Assembly (NCBI RefSeq): GCF_907164915.1
Contig: NC_061870.1
Span: forward strand, 22,233,348-22,297,347
DNA: 64,000 bases
DNA from: Impatiens glandulifera
Taxonomy: Eukaryota; Streptophyta; Magnoliopsida; Ericales; Balsaminaceae
Reading direction: 5' to 3'
Below are positions 11,681 through 22,243 of the stretch, one piece after another; the first letter of the stretch is position 1; each line of letters starts with the position of its first letter. Under the pieces are notes generated by a model that saw nothing but the letters and a program-made list of their open reading frames with translations, had not been told where the DNA came from and ran no database searches. The translations under genes were made by a program, and so were the position numbers.

Positions 11681-12246
11681 TATAAAATATATATTTTATA
11701 TGTAACTCGGTTAGGTGATCAAATCCTAGCCTCAACTTTAATTTTTAATAATTATATTGTTTTAATTTTATTAAAAGAATTATTATTAATATTTTATTTT
11801 ATATTAACAATATTTTCTAATATACAAATATTTATAATAATACATAACTTTTAATTAATATATAAATAAAATTTATTTATATAAATAAAGTATAAAAAAT
11901 TATATATAAAATTATATAATAATATTATTTATTTTAAAATTATATAATTATACATTATTTTTTATTTATTTTAATATAATTAATAATACAAATTACACGG
12001 GAACGCTCGTTTTCACTACTATTCAAAATTTCACCGCAAATAGAACTATAAATGTAACTTATAAGGGTAAAATATAAAAATTAAAATAATAATAGTGTTT
12101 TATATTTCTTAATTTTAAACTATTTCAAAATTTTATAAAAAAATTTAAATTAATATTAATAAACAAGTTAAAATAGTTATATTGGTTTGATTCGGTATCC
12201 AAGAGCAAGCCCGGAAAGCCCATGGACTAGGGCAGACCCACCCCTG
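11480..12246 (-). mobile_element. Degenerate hAT-like element
   Basis: The segment 12,060-12,200 matches the interior of the complete hAT element at 54,994-56,079 (its 55,240-55,370). The block near 11,715-11,745 (CAAATCCTAGCCTCAACTTT) matches its 55,135-55,160. The right border at 12,246 reads CCCACCCCTG, which resembles the outer TIR of that element on the reverse strand. The left end was not found. A long (TA)n tract lies inside at 11,611-11,700. No open frame. Confidence 0.45.
11611..11700. repeat. (TA)n microsatellite
   Basis: Alternating TA runs interrupted by AAA trinucleotides. Predicted reading frames through here are low-complexity artefacts. Confidence 0.85.
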
Positions 12247-12249
12247 GAC

Positions 12250-12911
12250 AGCCCAATTCTTATTTATAAAAAATTACTGTAATATTTTTTGCTTTTTTTT
12301 CTATTTTAAACAGTAACTTTTTTTAACTTTTCTTTTTCTTTTAGGATGACCATCACAATCTAATTATTTTATATTATTCTTTCCTAATTTCTTAATTTAA
12401 TATATTTTTTAAAATTTTTTTATAAACTACATAAATTAATATATATTCTTATAAATTATATAAAATTCTTATACTTATAAATTCTAAGTAATATACTTTA
12501 ACTTTATTTAATTTTTTTCTAATTTTTGAATTAGTTCTCAAACTTTCTAAGGTTATTTTTTTAATCATCTTTTAATTTATATACTTAAATATTTTATTAT
12601 AACTATAACTATATTGATTTTTTGAATTAGGTATTTAGTAAATTAGTAATTAATATGTTTTTGTTAATACTTAATGCTTATGATAGATTTTAGTTATTTA
12701 GTATCAATCCAAGGAAATTAGAAATTTAGTTTTAAAATACTTTATCTTCGTTACTTAGAAACTAATAATTAATATGATAGTTATTAGATTATAAGTTTAT
12801 AAATTAGGATTTAAAGTTATGTTATATATAAATAATGTCATAACATAACATGTTTGTTTAATTACTATTTGTTAATTTTTATAAAAAAAAATTAATTATT
12901 TTATAAAATTA
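12250..12911. other. AT-rich region without genes
   Basis: No coding or repeat signature beyond base composition. The end of this block is where copy 2 rejoins copy 1 after its 7.4-kb deletion (junction about 47,985). Confidence 0.45.
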
Positions 12912-13340
12912 TATATTTTTTGAGTTACGACGAAGAATATAAATCCAAATAGAGTGAGGTTTCGTCAATTTCAAAAACAAACTTCTAAATCTTATAATAT
13001 AAGAATGAAACGACGAAATGATGCATGACAAAGTCATTGGTGCGCTCGATTTCTAAATTATTCAATGCAAAAAATTAAAGTTCTATCCCTTCGAGTTCGA
13101 GTCTTAGAGATAAAGACATAAGTGATAGAGAAAATGACACTATTAGAAATAAAAAAATAAGTGATGAAGAAAATAATGTCATTAGAGATGAATGTGATAA
13201 TGAAGAAGATGATACTTTTCAATATGAGGTTTTGAACCACCTACAAAGGATAATATTAGAGATCAATGTATCAATGAAAAAATGAGTATCAAGGTGTTAA
13301 TGAAGAAAATGAAAAAGAAGAAAAATGTATTGATGGAGAA

Positions 13341-13419
13341 GAGGAAGAGGAAGAGGAAGAGGAAGAGGAAGAGGAAGAGGAAGAGGAAGAGGAAGAGGAA
13401 GAGGAAGAGGAAGAGGAAG
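13341..13419 (+). repeat. (GAGGAA)n, ~13 units, polyglutamate-coding
   Basis: About 13 tandem hexamers inside the acidic N-terminal part of the hAT-1 relic. The matching tract in copy 2 (48,427-48,468) has 7. Confidence 0.9.
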
Positions 13420-14087
13420 ATGAAGGTGTTAACGAGGATTATGAGGATAAATATGTTATTAAAGATGTGAACTACGATCCGAGAATGTGAGGAAGTATTT
13501 ACGACAAAATGAAGATAATGTTAGTTGTTCGAGGTCCAATTAAAATCATAAATGAAAATGATGTATTTCCAAACGAAAGTGTTCGAGGTAGACATTTTTC
13601 ATCTTCTCTTTATTTAAAACAAAAATTTTGTATTTATAAAATTAAAAAATGTGGGTCTAGGGAAGCCCAACATTGCGGGTCGGCACTGTCGGTATCTCGA
13701 GTGTTTATTCACTTGATAATATGTGTTTATCACGTTTTTGTATTTTTGTTATTATTTATATTATTTATTTTTTATATTCTCATAAAATTAAGCTGAAATC
13801 TATTAAATTAGATTTTCATATTTTTTTATATAGTTAGTGTTTTATGAATTTGTTTTTGTGTTGCATTTGATGAAAAATTTATTGAGAATTATAAGTGAGT
13901 TGTCACTTTACCTACAAAGAGGTGATCAAAATATAGTTCAAGCCATGTCATTGATTGCGAGTTCGAAAAATCAATTACAAAAATTTAGAGAAGATGGATG
14001 GCATGATATTTTGGACCAAGTTAACAGTTTTTGTCAATTACACTCGATCTCGATACTTGATATGAATGAGCATATGATAATTGATAG

Positions 14088-14538
14088 CAATGGGGCGGTT
14101 CGGGCCGGGGAATACATTTACCATCCTCGTACCATTTTTGTTTCGGGGAATTTTTTAATACCATCCCCGCCCCGTTCAGTTTTATTCGGTTTCGGGGAAT
14201 CCTCGCGGGGCACCGTTAATAAAATATTTTTAAAAAAATAATAAAATTGTAAAATAAAATTATATAAACGGATTTTTTTAATATAATATATTGAAAGTTT
14301 ATATTTTTATAAAGAAATTAACTTAAAACTCTTATAAAATATAGTGAAGAAATAAATATAATGGTGATTTAATTATATTTATAGTGTTCGGAGAAGAAAC
14401 AGGGTGAGATCGGGACGGATTCGGGGCGGGGACACAAATACCATCCCCGCCCCATCCCCGTTCGATTTCGGGGAAAACCGTCCCAAACGGGGCAATTCGG
14501 TTCAGTTTTCACGGGGTGGTTTCAAATTGCCATCCCTA
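14088..14538 (+). mobile_element. hAT-type MITE in hAT-1, left end lost
   Basis: A non-coding element rich in CCCCGCCCC/GGGGCGGGG words. It ends in the TIR TTGCCATCCCTA followed by GTAGGCAG. The complete copy at 49,149-49,640 starts with TAGGGATGGCAA and has a perfect 8-bp duplication GTAGGCGG. Here the left duplication and outer left TIR are missing: the two CAATGG words that flank them in copy 2 (49,136 and 49,158) are fused into one at 14,088-14,093. This is a 22-bp deletion between short direct repeats. Confidence 0.88.
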
Positions 14539-15260
14539 GTAGGCAGAGAGGAAAAGAGGAACTCATCACTAATCTTTATCATTATCGTGTGGAAATCTTT
14601 TGTCAAGTATAATAAAAATTATTTCTTATCTATTAATAGTTATTATTTATTATCTATTAATAGTTATTATTTAATATTTAATGCTAGGTTGTTGACTTGA
14701 TTATGCAAGAAATGAATAATCATTTTTCAGAAGTTAATACAGAATTACGTTGCTGCATATCATGTCTTCATCCCAGAAATTCATTCTCCCAATTTGATAT
14801 TCGTAAACCCATTCGTCTTGCTAAACTTTATCCCGAAGACTTCACAGGCAATGATTATTTATTTTTGGAATAACAATTTTGGGCTTACTTATTTAATTTG
14901 CGGGATGATCCTCAATTTTCTTCAATTGAAGACTTGGGAATTCTTGCTCAGAAATTGGTTGCAACAGAAAAACATATAGTCTTTCCATTGGTTTATCGAT
15001 TGATAGAGTTGGCTTTAGTTTTACCAGTTTCAACTGTATTCGTTGAAAGAGTTTTTTCTGCAATGAAGACCGTGAAGACTGATTTGCGTAATCAAATGAG
15101 AGATGAATGAATGAATGATAGTTTAGTTGTATATGTTGAGAAAGATATTTTCTCAACAATTGAAAATGAGCCAATATTGCAATATTTTCAACAAATGGAA
15201 TCTCGTAGAATAAATTTGTCTTATTTTGTATCCACTCATGGAAAAGAATAACTTAGTAAT

Positions 15261-16290
15261 TGTGCTTATTAGTATTTTGTAATTGTGTTTGTTAATATTT
15301 TTATGTAATTACCAAGTAAAATTTTAATTAAAAAATATATTTATTTGATCGCCAAAAAAATGCTACGTTACTATGTATTAGGCCCCCGAGAAAATATTTA
15401 TGGGTCCTGATCAAACCAATTGGACCTATTTGAAAAAAGAGATATATATAGTTCCATAATTATTTGAGGGGTTTATAGGGATTTATTACAAATAATATCT
15501 TGTTAAATAAAAAAAATAAGATATTTGAGTTTTTTAAATTTTAAATTACTATAATGTTTTTTATTATTTAAAATTAAAATTTTATAAAGATAAAATAATA
15601 ATAATTTGTTGATAAAAGGAGTGATTTGATGGTTAGTAGGGTGATATAAACAGTAACTTCTAAATGTTTTTTAAATAGAATTAATATGTTTTATTTAGTA
15701 TAAAATTGTGATCAACTATATTTGTTGAGCTTGTGATCTCCAATTTGATTAACAAATATATTTTATTTGGTGTCTAATTATTAGTGGTCCCTAGCTTCAG
15801 GGTACTCTAATTAAAATAATTTGTTCTTAATTATTTGGGAATTTGTTATACAGACACATTCATCTGTATATTTATTTAGAATTTTCACTTAAGTCCTTTT
15901 TAAAGGATTACTAGCTTAATAAATTAAGGAATACAAGTACACATTATTATTATTATTATTACATTTTTAATGATATATATTTTTGGATAATTTGAAGGCA
16001 AGAGATTATTCATTTATTCTATAGAAACAAACATTCTAGGGTATACTTTGACAAGTCATGTACAAATTGTGAGAATTCATTAATTCTATTGAGAGAGATC
16101 TAATTAAACTTAAAAGTCAGAATGAAATTAATTTTGGAATTTAGATCCAAACTCAAGGTATTTCCAAACAAGACATGAATTTAATAATCATGGACAACTA
16201 AAATGAAAAATCGAGATTTGAATTATGTAGGAGAGAATATCCGAAAGTTGAATGTCAAACGAGTTTAGATATATTTAGATATGTCGAAGA
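15261..16290. other. Intergenic, AT-rich, shared with copy 2
   Basis: Colinear with 50,362-51,392. Contains a short (ATT)n tract at about 15,945-15,960 that is longer than in copy 2. No coding signature. Confidence 0.5.
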
Positions 16291-16295
16291 ATGAC

Positions 16296-16382
16296 CTAAT
16301 GGGCCAAAAGGCCCATTAAGAAAATTAGGTTTTCGGAAAGAATGATCTCTATAAATAGAGATAATCTCCAATACCCTAAACA
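16296..16382 (+). promoter_or_regulatory. Housekeeping-type plant promoter with site II palindrome
   Basis: TAATGGGCC (16,298-16,306) and GGCCCATTA (16,311-16,319) form a perfect inverted pair around AAAA. TATAAATAG lies at 16,350-16,358 and the telo-box ACCCTAAAC at 16,373-16,381. Site II plus telo-box is the known arrangement in plant ribosomal-protein and other proliferation genes. Transcription would begin near 16,382. In copy 2 the palindrome and telo-box are kept but the TATA core reads TACAAATAG. Confidence 0.65.
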
Positions 16383-17660
16383 CACATATTCCAAGGGAGG
16401 CGATACACTGCAAAACCTAAGCCGCCGCCGCCACTTCTATTTTAAAGTCGATCACTTCTAGTTGTCGTGTGTCGATGCAATCGTTGCAGGTGAGAAACTA
16501 GATCGATTGTGCATGTGTGTCATCGATCAATTAAGTTGTTTAAAAGTTGTGTTTTCAATCTATTTATATGCCTTAGTGTTTTGAATGATACTTTGTTGTT
16601 TGATACTATTGTAATCTAATCAAAATTCAATGATGATTGAGTCAATTACATGATGTGTTTGTCTAATAATTTCAATTTGAACAGTACTAACATGATTTCC
16701 CTTCAATTATATCCAGATATTGAATTCTGATAAATCCTTCCATATTTTTTAAACTCTATATTATTTATTGAAGTATTTCTATTCTCACATTCATTACCTG
16801 ATTTCTGTTATGGAAGTATGATGTACATAATTATCTTGTACGAGGTCAAATGCTAATATCATCTTCATTTATCCATTTAATCAATTAAATAATATTTCTT
16901 TCATAATATCTATCTGGAGAATTGGTTTTCAATGATTTCATGATTCCACATTTTATTATTTTTTAATAATTCATTAACTTTTTTTTATCTATTCTCAGGT
17001 ACACAACTTTGTGACAAAATGTTTATCTTAAAAAATTATTATTTTAATGTCTCAAGTTCGATTCCCATTGAAAATTTTCAAACGATTCAGTTTCACTTTG
17101 GAACAATACTTGACGACGAAGGTAAACTTTGAGGCAAAAATAAGAAGGAAACATTCTAAAACAAGATTAGAAAAGTCTTTTGGCTTCTCCTCTGATACAT
17201 TTTTGTATTTGTTTGGAAAAATAGGAAAAAAGATCCTTTGGATCAAATCTTGTAGCTAAGGTGGCCGACAATAAAAAAAACTCGCATCTGACATTGCTAA
17301 GGTATTCCATATCTACCATTCATGCATACATATACATATATGAGATTTTGATTCTAATTTTTTTTATTGAATTTGTAACTCCTCACATTTTTTATTTTTA
17401 GGTTATGATCAATCACCAGTTCATAAGCAGAAGGGTAATTAGAAGACTGGAGGATCTTTTTAATATATATATGTTTTAGTATGTTTTTTTTATATGTTTG
17501 ATTGTTTGTAAAATAAAATATATTATGTCTCATTGTTTGTAAAACAAAGTAAATTTTATTAGTGTTAAGATGTGTTGCTTATGTCATATGTAAAATGAAG
17601 AAAATTATGTTGTCAAATGTGCAGCTCTATTAGATTGATGAAGAAGAAGATTAATTAAGG
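16382..17660 (+). pseudogene. Multi-exon pseudogene, possibly HMG-box (HMGB-like)
   Basis: The leader exon (16,382-16,489) has a GCCGCCGCCGCC run and ends at a donor, GCAG|GTGAG. A middle block (about 17,100-17,285) ends ACATTGCTAAG|GT. A terminal exon after TGTGCAG (17,625-17,654) encodes L-Y-stop-I-D-E-E-E-D-stop; copy 2 reads LYEIDEEED without the internal stop. The middle block resembles, at nucleotide level and with indels, the HMG-box exon of plant HMGB genes. Similarities include an AAACAAG..TAAAAG start, a TTTTTGTATTTGTTTGGA segment where SAFFVFMEE is encoded, CAAATCTTGTAGCT for NKSVA, and a GACAA..AAA block for DKWK. The ending ATTGCTAAG matches a Y-I-A-K codon run. This identification is by eye and tentative. 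No frame is open across the block, so it is not functional as a protein gene. It is paralogous to the R units. Confidence 0.4.
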
Positions 17661-18410
17661 AATGGTATTCAATCCAAGTCCTTTATTTGTTTGTTTGTTG
17701 ACTTAAGGAATTGAAATTATGATTTTAATGGATGGATGATTTTTTATGTTTCAATTCAAATCAGTTTAATTTTAATGTTATCTCCAAACATAATAACTGT
17801 ATTTTAATTTAAACTATAATTCTTACATAATTGAAAATATAAGGTTATTATTTGGTTAAAATGCAATTAAAATTTAAAATGAAATTGAAGTTTAATTTCA
17901 AATTTTTTTGTTAGTTTGTTAACTTAAAATAATAAATATAATATCAATAAAAAATGAATTTATTTGATTTTAAATTCTAATTCTGATTTTTTAATTTATG
18001 AAAAAAATCTAAAATTATAATTTTCATTTCATTTAAATATTACCAATTACCATTAATTTACCAATTAGATATGTAATTATATGACTAATGAAACATAGTG
18101 TATCACCTAGTTATGTGTAAAAAAATGACCCATTTAAAAACAACTTACATTTTTTGTTTCTGAAATTGAATATTTCAGATATAAAATGTCAATAAAATTT
18201 TTAATATACAGTTTTGTTAAATTTTATTTTTAAACCCGTTCTAATTTAGATTCATATTAGCTAATATATCTGAAGAAAAATAATTTCTAAAAATATCATG
18301 CATCTTAAAAGTAAATATATGTTTAACTTAACAATATTAGTGTATAACACTAGCCAATTTATTAAAAATAGTTAGATATTTTATTAAATTTGTTATCATT
18401 TTAAAAGTAA
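17661..18410. other. AT-rich region without genes
   Basis: Colinear with 52,762-53,510. No supported feature. Confidence 0.45.
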
Positions 18411-18417
18411 AATCTTG

Positions 18418-18490
18418 TAGCTTAGTGGTTTAACATAAGAGCTTTAATATTTTTTAGTTATGAGTTCGAATCTTTCACATGAGAGCTATA
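18418..18490 (+). repeat. tRNA-derived SINE-like fragment
   Basis: TAGCTTAGTGG (18,418-18,428) matches an RNA polymerase III A box and GAGTTCGAATC (18,462-18,472) matches a B box, about 33 bp apart. No cloverleaf can be folded, so this is not a tRNA gene. In copy 2 (53,518-53,575) the interval is shortened. Confidence 0.4.
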
Positions 18491-18499
18491 GAGATTAAC

Positions 18500-19100
18500 A
18501 TCTCTTTTTTTCATAAGCTTCTTTAATTATGATTAATATTTCTTTTTTATACATATCATGACATTAATTGTAAAACATTATACCACCTAATCAAAAGAGA
18601 AATGTTAAGTGAAGAAATTTGGAAGAAAGAATTATGTGACATAATCAATAACTTAAAAATTTTTAAAATCTATATTTCCTATTAGTTCTTCACTTTTTTA
18701 TTTATTTTATTTTTATAGTAAATTAAAATTAAGAAGGAAATAAATAACAACTCCTCTCTTCTGATGTTCCAACCACATCACCAATTAAGGTAATATATGT
18801 GGTTATAGAGCTTGAAAATTATTTATTTTTTATTTTTATTTTTGAGTTTTTAATAATCTCTTTACTCACTCTTTATCTTCTCATCACGAGTAAGAGTAAA
18901 GGTGAAAACCTCATCTTCGATTACTCATTCATCACTAGCATTGAGGGGAGAAAATCTCCTAATCAGTTACAATATCTTTGTAAACATGTCCATTGTATCT
19001 TGGAGAAGAAACCTCAATTATAGTCGCTTCATTATCTTGAATATCACAATTGAGGATAAGTGAGATACTCTTAATAACCCTCACACCCTGTAAAAGAGGA
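18500..19100. other. AT-rich region, no supported gene
   Basis: A 74-codon frame at 18,799-19,023 is not preserved in copy 2, which has a small deletion around 54,014. I do not regard it as a gene. Confidence 0.45.
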
Positions 19101-19104
19101 AATG

Positions 19105-19305
19105 AAAGGGTCTTGTTCATTTTTAGGGCCTTAGGAGATCTAAGATTTGAGGCCTAAATTTTAAATTCACTAGTGAGAGAAGGATTTTAGAAAGTGAGAG
19201 TCGAGTAAAAAGAAATATAAAACCTAATTTTTTTTATAGTACTACATAAAATTAAATCGGGCCTTCTTAATTTTGGGCCCATCTTGCCCACCCTAATAGC
19301 CGTAT
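19105..19305 (+). mobile_element. hAT-type MITE, decayed ends
   Basis: Contains TTTAGGGCCTTAGGAGATCT on the left and GGGCCTTCTTAATTTTGGGC followed by CATCTTGCCCACCCTAA on the right, typical of plant hAT MITEs. The better copy at 54,225-54,437 begins TAGGGCCGTCTCGTTC and keeps GGGGCCCTGAGCGGTGGCC. Copy 1 lost the left TIR and part of the right arm. Target duplications are not recognisable. Confidence 0.55.
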
Positions 19306-19394
19306 GTTATAGTAAACACATTTGTTGCCTAATCATATTTATTTATATGTATGAGGTGTTTTTGTCTTTAAATTATCAATATATATAAATATGA

Positions 19395-19535
19395 TGTAAA
19401 CCCCTCTTCGAGTTTAGCGGTAATAAAAAGTGGATATTAACCCTAAGTTCTTTGGTTTGAGCCCGTCAGACATCAAATTCTGCGCCTAGTTAAATGGTTA
19501 AGTGTGTTTACGGGTTATATACTTAATCCATTGTC
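19395..19535 (+). repeat. SINE-like repeat with A/B-box words
   Basis: GAGTTTAGCGGTAA and, 38 bp later, GGTTTGAGCCCGTCAG resemble polymerase III A and B boxes, followed by CTAGTTAAATGGTTAAGTG. The copy-2 version (54,546-54,660) has GTCTAGCGG and GGGTTTGAGTCC, closer to the consensus. No terminal A-tract or target duplication found. Confidence 0.4.
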
Positions 19536-19844
19536 CCGTTTTTAAATATAAATATGATGTTTCAAAGAAAAATAAATAAATAAGAAAATGAAATTACCGA
19601 ATTGAATTGAATGTCTAATTCAAAACAATATTTGTTAAACACATTATTCGTCTTCCGTGTGTTGGAGTTTAGGATAGATATATGTCTTTTATTTACAACG
19701 AATCTAGTAGTGATTCAGCAATTGCATAAATTTAATAACTTTGATTTATTACCGAGTTCAAAGTAAAAATGGAGAGAATTATCTTTTAGATTTTGAGAGA
19801 AATAGATGATTCCGTGTTGATAGATTGTGGATTGGATAAAAAGA

Positions 19845-20720
19845 CATTTATATTTTAAAATAATAAATGGTCATAAAATAAAATAAATCATTAATTCTGG
19901 ATCTAACTACTCATCTTGATTGCTTCTTCACCCGCTGCTTATATTTCTTATTTATTAAGAAAAGAAAATATGACATGATTTTCAAATTTCTAATAAATAA
20001 ATAACAATAAACTCATAAAAGGTTAAAATGACGACATTAATATATTCAATTTCTAATTTTTCTATGAATTTTATTTCATTTTAACTTAAATTTTTACTTT
20101 TATTTATTAATAAAATTTATGAATTAATTTTAAATTTCAACAATTTTGTACATGTTATCACCGACATACCTGCTTCAATTCAAAGGTCTTACCATTCCTC
20201 ACACTAATAAAAATTAAAATATTAACCCCGATAAAGATATTTATATTTTAAAATAATAAATTGTCATAAAATAAAATGAATCAATAATTCTTGATACAAC
20301 TACTCATCTTGATGGCTTCTTCACCACTATTTACATTTCTTATTTATTAAGAAAAGAAAAGAAAATATGACATGATTTTCAAATTTCTAATAAATAAATA
20401 ACAATAAATTTAAAATGACATTAATATATTCAATTTCTTATTTTTTTTTAAAACCACTAAAATGTTAATAAAACAGTTATGAAATTAATTATAACAATTT
20501 AATTATTAAAATAAAATTATACTTTAATTCACGTTTGAATTAAAAAAAAAAAATATTTCATTTTAACCTAAATTCTCACTTTTATTCATTAAAAAAATTT
20601 ATGAATTAGTTTAAATTTCAACAATTTTTTATACTATTATTTTTAATTAAGGAGAAGCGACATGCCCCGCTTTAATTCAAAGCACTTACAATTTCTCACA
20701 TTAATAAAAATTAAAATATT
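19845..20720. repeat. Local tandem duplication, ~390-bp unit, two copies
   Basis: Both units carry ATTTATATTTTAAAATAATA, the ACTACTCATCTTGAT..CTTCTTCACC block, CTTATTTATTAAGAAAAGAA and TTCAAATTTCTAATAAATAA in the same order. The second unit starts near 20,236. Copy 2 has the same pair at 56,095-57,125, so this tandem predates the large duplication. Non-coding. Confidence 0.75.
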
Positions 20721-20739
20721 AACATGATAATAGATATGT

Positions 20740-21535
20740 GTAACCCTTTAAACATTCCTTTAAGAAATCATATAACTTCACTCGCTAATTAATATACTCA
20801 ATGTCCTTAAACTATTATGCATTTTAGATAAATGATTACACACTATCATGTATAATTCTTCATGATGCATGTCAAACTCTCATTGTTGTGTCCTTTTTTT
20901 AGAATGAAACACACACCTGATTGTTTGAGTGGTCAAAAATTAGGCAGTGCAGTTCTTTTGAAGCGTACCCACTTCTCCATCACATAAGTGATCTTTTTGC
21001 TTATAAAGAATAATTAAAAACAATATGCTTATCCTCGTCAAAATATATTGTTTCAATATAAGATTAATCTACAACAATAATCTTTCAAGTTAGTATAATT
21101 AGGTTGTCCCATTGAAGTTAGTTTTTAGGATCTCTAGTTTACATAGGTTGAGTTTTGCTTCATACAAACTTATAGTAGACTCGTGTCCTAAAAGACTTTT
21201 AAACTAATTCTCTATTCAATCGTTTGTTAGTGGATCCACAATGTTAACTTTGACTTGACATAGTCTAATGTGATAACTCTATTAGAGAGTATAATCTAAT
21301 GACATTGTTTCTATGAGGTGCGTATCTAGACTTACCATTGACTCTAAGCTTGTCCAATTTTAAATTACTATCACAATAATTTGAAATTTTTGTTGGAATA
21401 TTCTTAAAATCTTGAAATTCTTCTAAAAAAATTAATAGTCATTCATACCAACATTCTTTTGTAAAAATATTATGTCTTCGTGTCATATCCACTTGGCTAA
21501 CTAGTAGACAAAATGTCTTTGAACTATTCTACCTT
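20740..21535 (-). pseudogene. Copia retrotransposon 3' end (RNase H), relic
   Basis: On the minus strand the translation gives, with frameshifts, C-D-S-N-L-K-L-D-K, then NGKSRYARHRNNVIRL, and a nucleotide stretch corresponding to the D-P-L-T-K-R-L segment. These are the catalytic-domain end and C-terminus of Ty1/Copia RNase H. The upstream part of the element is cut off by LINE-B at about 21,540. Sequence 3' of the stop (20,740-21,150 on plus) probably includes untranslated and LTR sequence, but I could not fix an LTR border. Copy 2: 57,140-57,955. Confidence 0.7.
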
Positions 21536-21551
21536 CGTGTCTTGATGCAAC

Positions 21552-22241
21552 TACAGGTCCTGGTTTTAAAGTTTCTGGAATTCAAAGATTTATAGGACGG
21601 GGAATACTTGGCCCATATAAAACAAGTAAAATTGGGTTTGATGGGACTCCAATAGGTCGTGAGTTCACTCTTCACAATTCTAGGAATGCAAGCAGGAACC
21701 GAAAAAGCAATGTCATTAGAATTCGAAATGACCCGATCCATGGGCTTAGAGCCACCTTTCGAGATAATGAATAGGAGAATCCTAGAAAAAAAATATTGAA
21801 AAACTAACAAGCAATAAGGAAGCTCTTAAGAATGGACTAGGAAATCTTGGGTTTTGTAAAATCTAAAGATCAAGTGCATAAGAAGACAATTTGGTCTTGA
21901 ATAAGGCAGTGAGCCTTGGTTTTGAGGTAGGGCAAATTAAAATCGATAACAGACATGAATCCAGTAATGAAGAGGTTCAAAGTTAGAAAAGACCTACTAA
22001 AGAAGAACAAGCTGAAAATCAAAGACAAAGCAGAAAGATCCTAGATCTAGAAGCCAATGACTCTATAACGGGAGAAGATGAGATCTACGTGAGGCAACCC
22101 CCACTCAATGACAATAGTATTCCATGTAATCAAGTTGTAGCCATTGAGGATAGCGAGGAAAGTGATGCTTACGATTTCTCTGATGAAGAGGTCCAGGACA
22201 GTCTAGAAAGTTAGGAACCCAACACTTATATTCATTCATCA
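21552..22241 (+). pseudogene. LINE-B copy 1 ORF1 C-terminal part
   Basis: The frame encodes a charged, low-complexity ORF1 tail (GRGILGPYKTSKIG, GREFTLHNSRNASRN, then an EEVQS/KRPTKEEQAENQRQ region). In plant LINEs this chain follows the DUF4283 RNA-binding part, which is missing because of 5' truncation. Stops not present in copy 2 occur near 21,983 and at 22,212-22,214. The 4-base overlap that joins ORF1 and ORF2 in copy 2 is destroyed here (ATG changed to ATC at 22,238). Confidence 0.75.
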
Positions 22242-22243
22242 AT

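Larger units (their letters stand above)
12912..15260 (+). pseudogene. hAT-1: TTF/zf-MYM-type hAT transposase relic
   Basis: hAT transposases cut and paste DNA transposons. The visible blocks are in family order. There is a glutamate-rich N-terminus encoded by a GAGGAA tract. Next comes the N-terminal core with YDPR, then GPIKIINENDVFPNE and RHFSSSLYLK (13,470-13,625). A DUF4371-like middle follows, with ISELSLYLQRGDQNIVQAM and KNQLQKFREDGWHDIL (13,880-14,030). Last is the C-terminal dimerisation domain with FPLVYRLIELALVLPVSTVF, VERVFSAMKTVKTDLRNQM and NDSLVVYVEKDIF (14,970-15,160). Stops, frameshifts and missing segments make it non-functional. A MITE (14,088-14,538) is inserted between the middle and C-terminal parts. 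No TIRs were recognised. The ortholog in copy 2 is 47,990-50,361. Confidence 0.85.

Noticed and set aside
11484..11735. 83-codon minus-strand frame rich in Ile/Tyr
   Set aside because: Low-complexity translation of the (TA)n microsatellite.
13282..13470. 62-codon Arg/Lys-rich open frame
   Set aside because: It is a wrong-frame reading of the GAGGAA tract; the glutamate frame fits the hAT transposase N-terminus.
17047..17259. 70-codon frame within the pseudogene
   Set aside because: Its amino-acid sequence shows no family match; a different, frameshifted reading better fits an HMG-box exon, and the frame is broken in copy 2.
18418..18490. tRNA gene
   Set aside because: A and B box words are present but no acceptor or anticodon stem can be formed.
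18799..19023. 74-codon plus-strand frame with hydrophobic start
   Set aside because: Not preserved in the duplicate copy and has no recognisable family.
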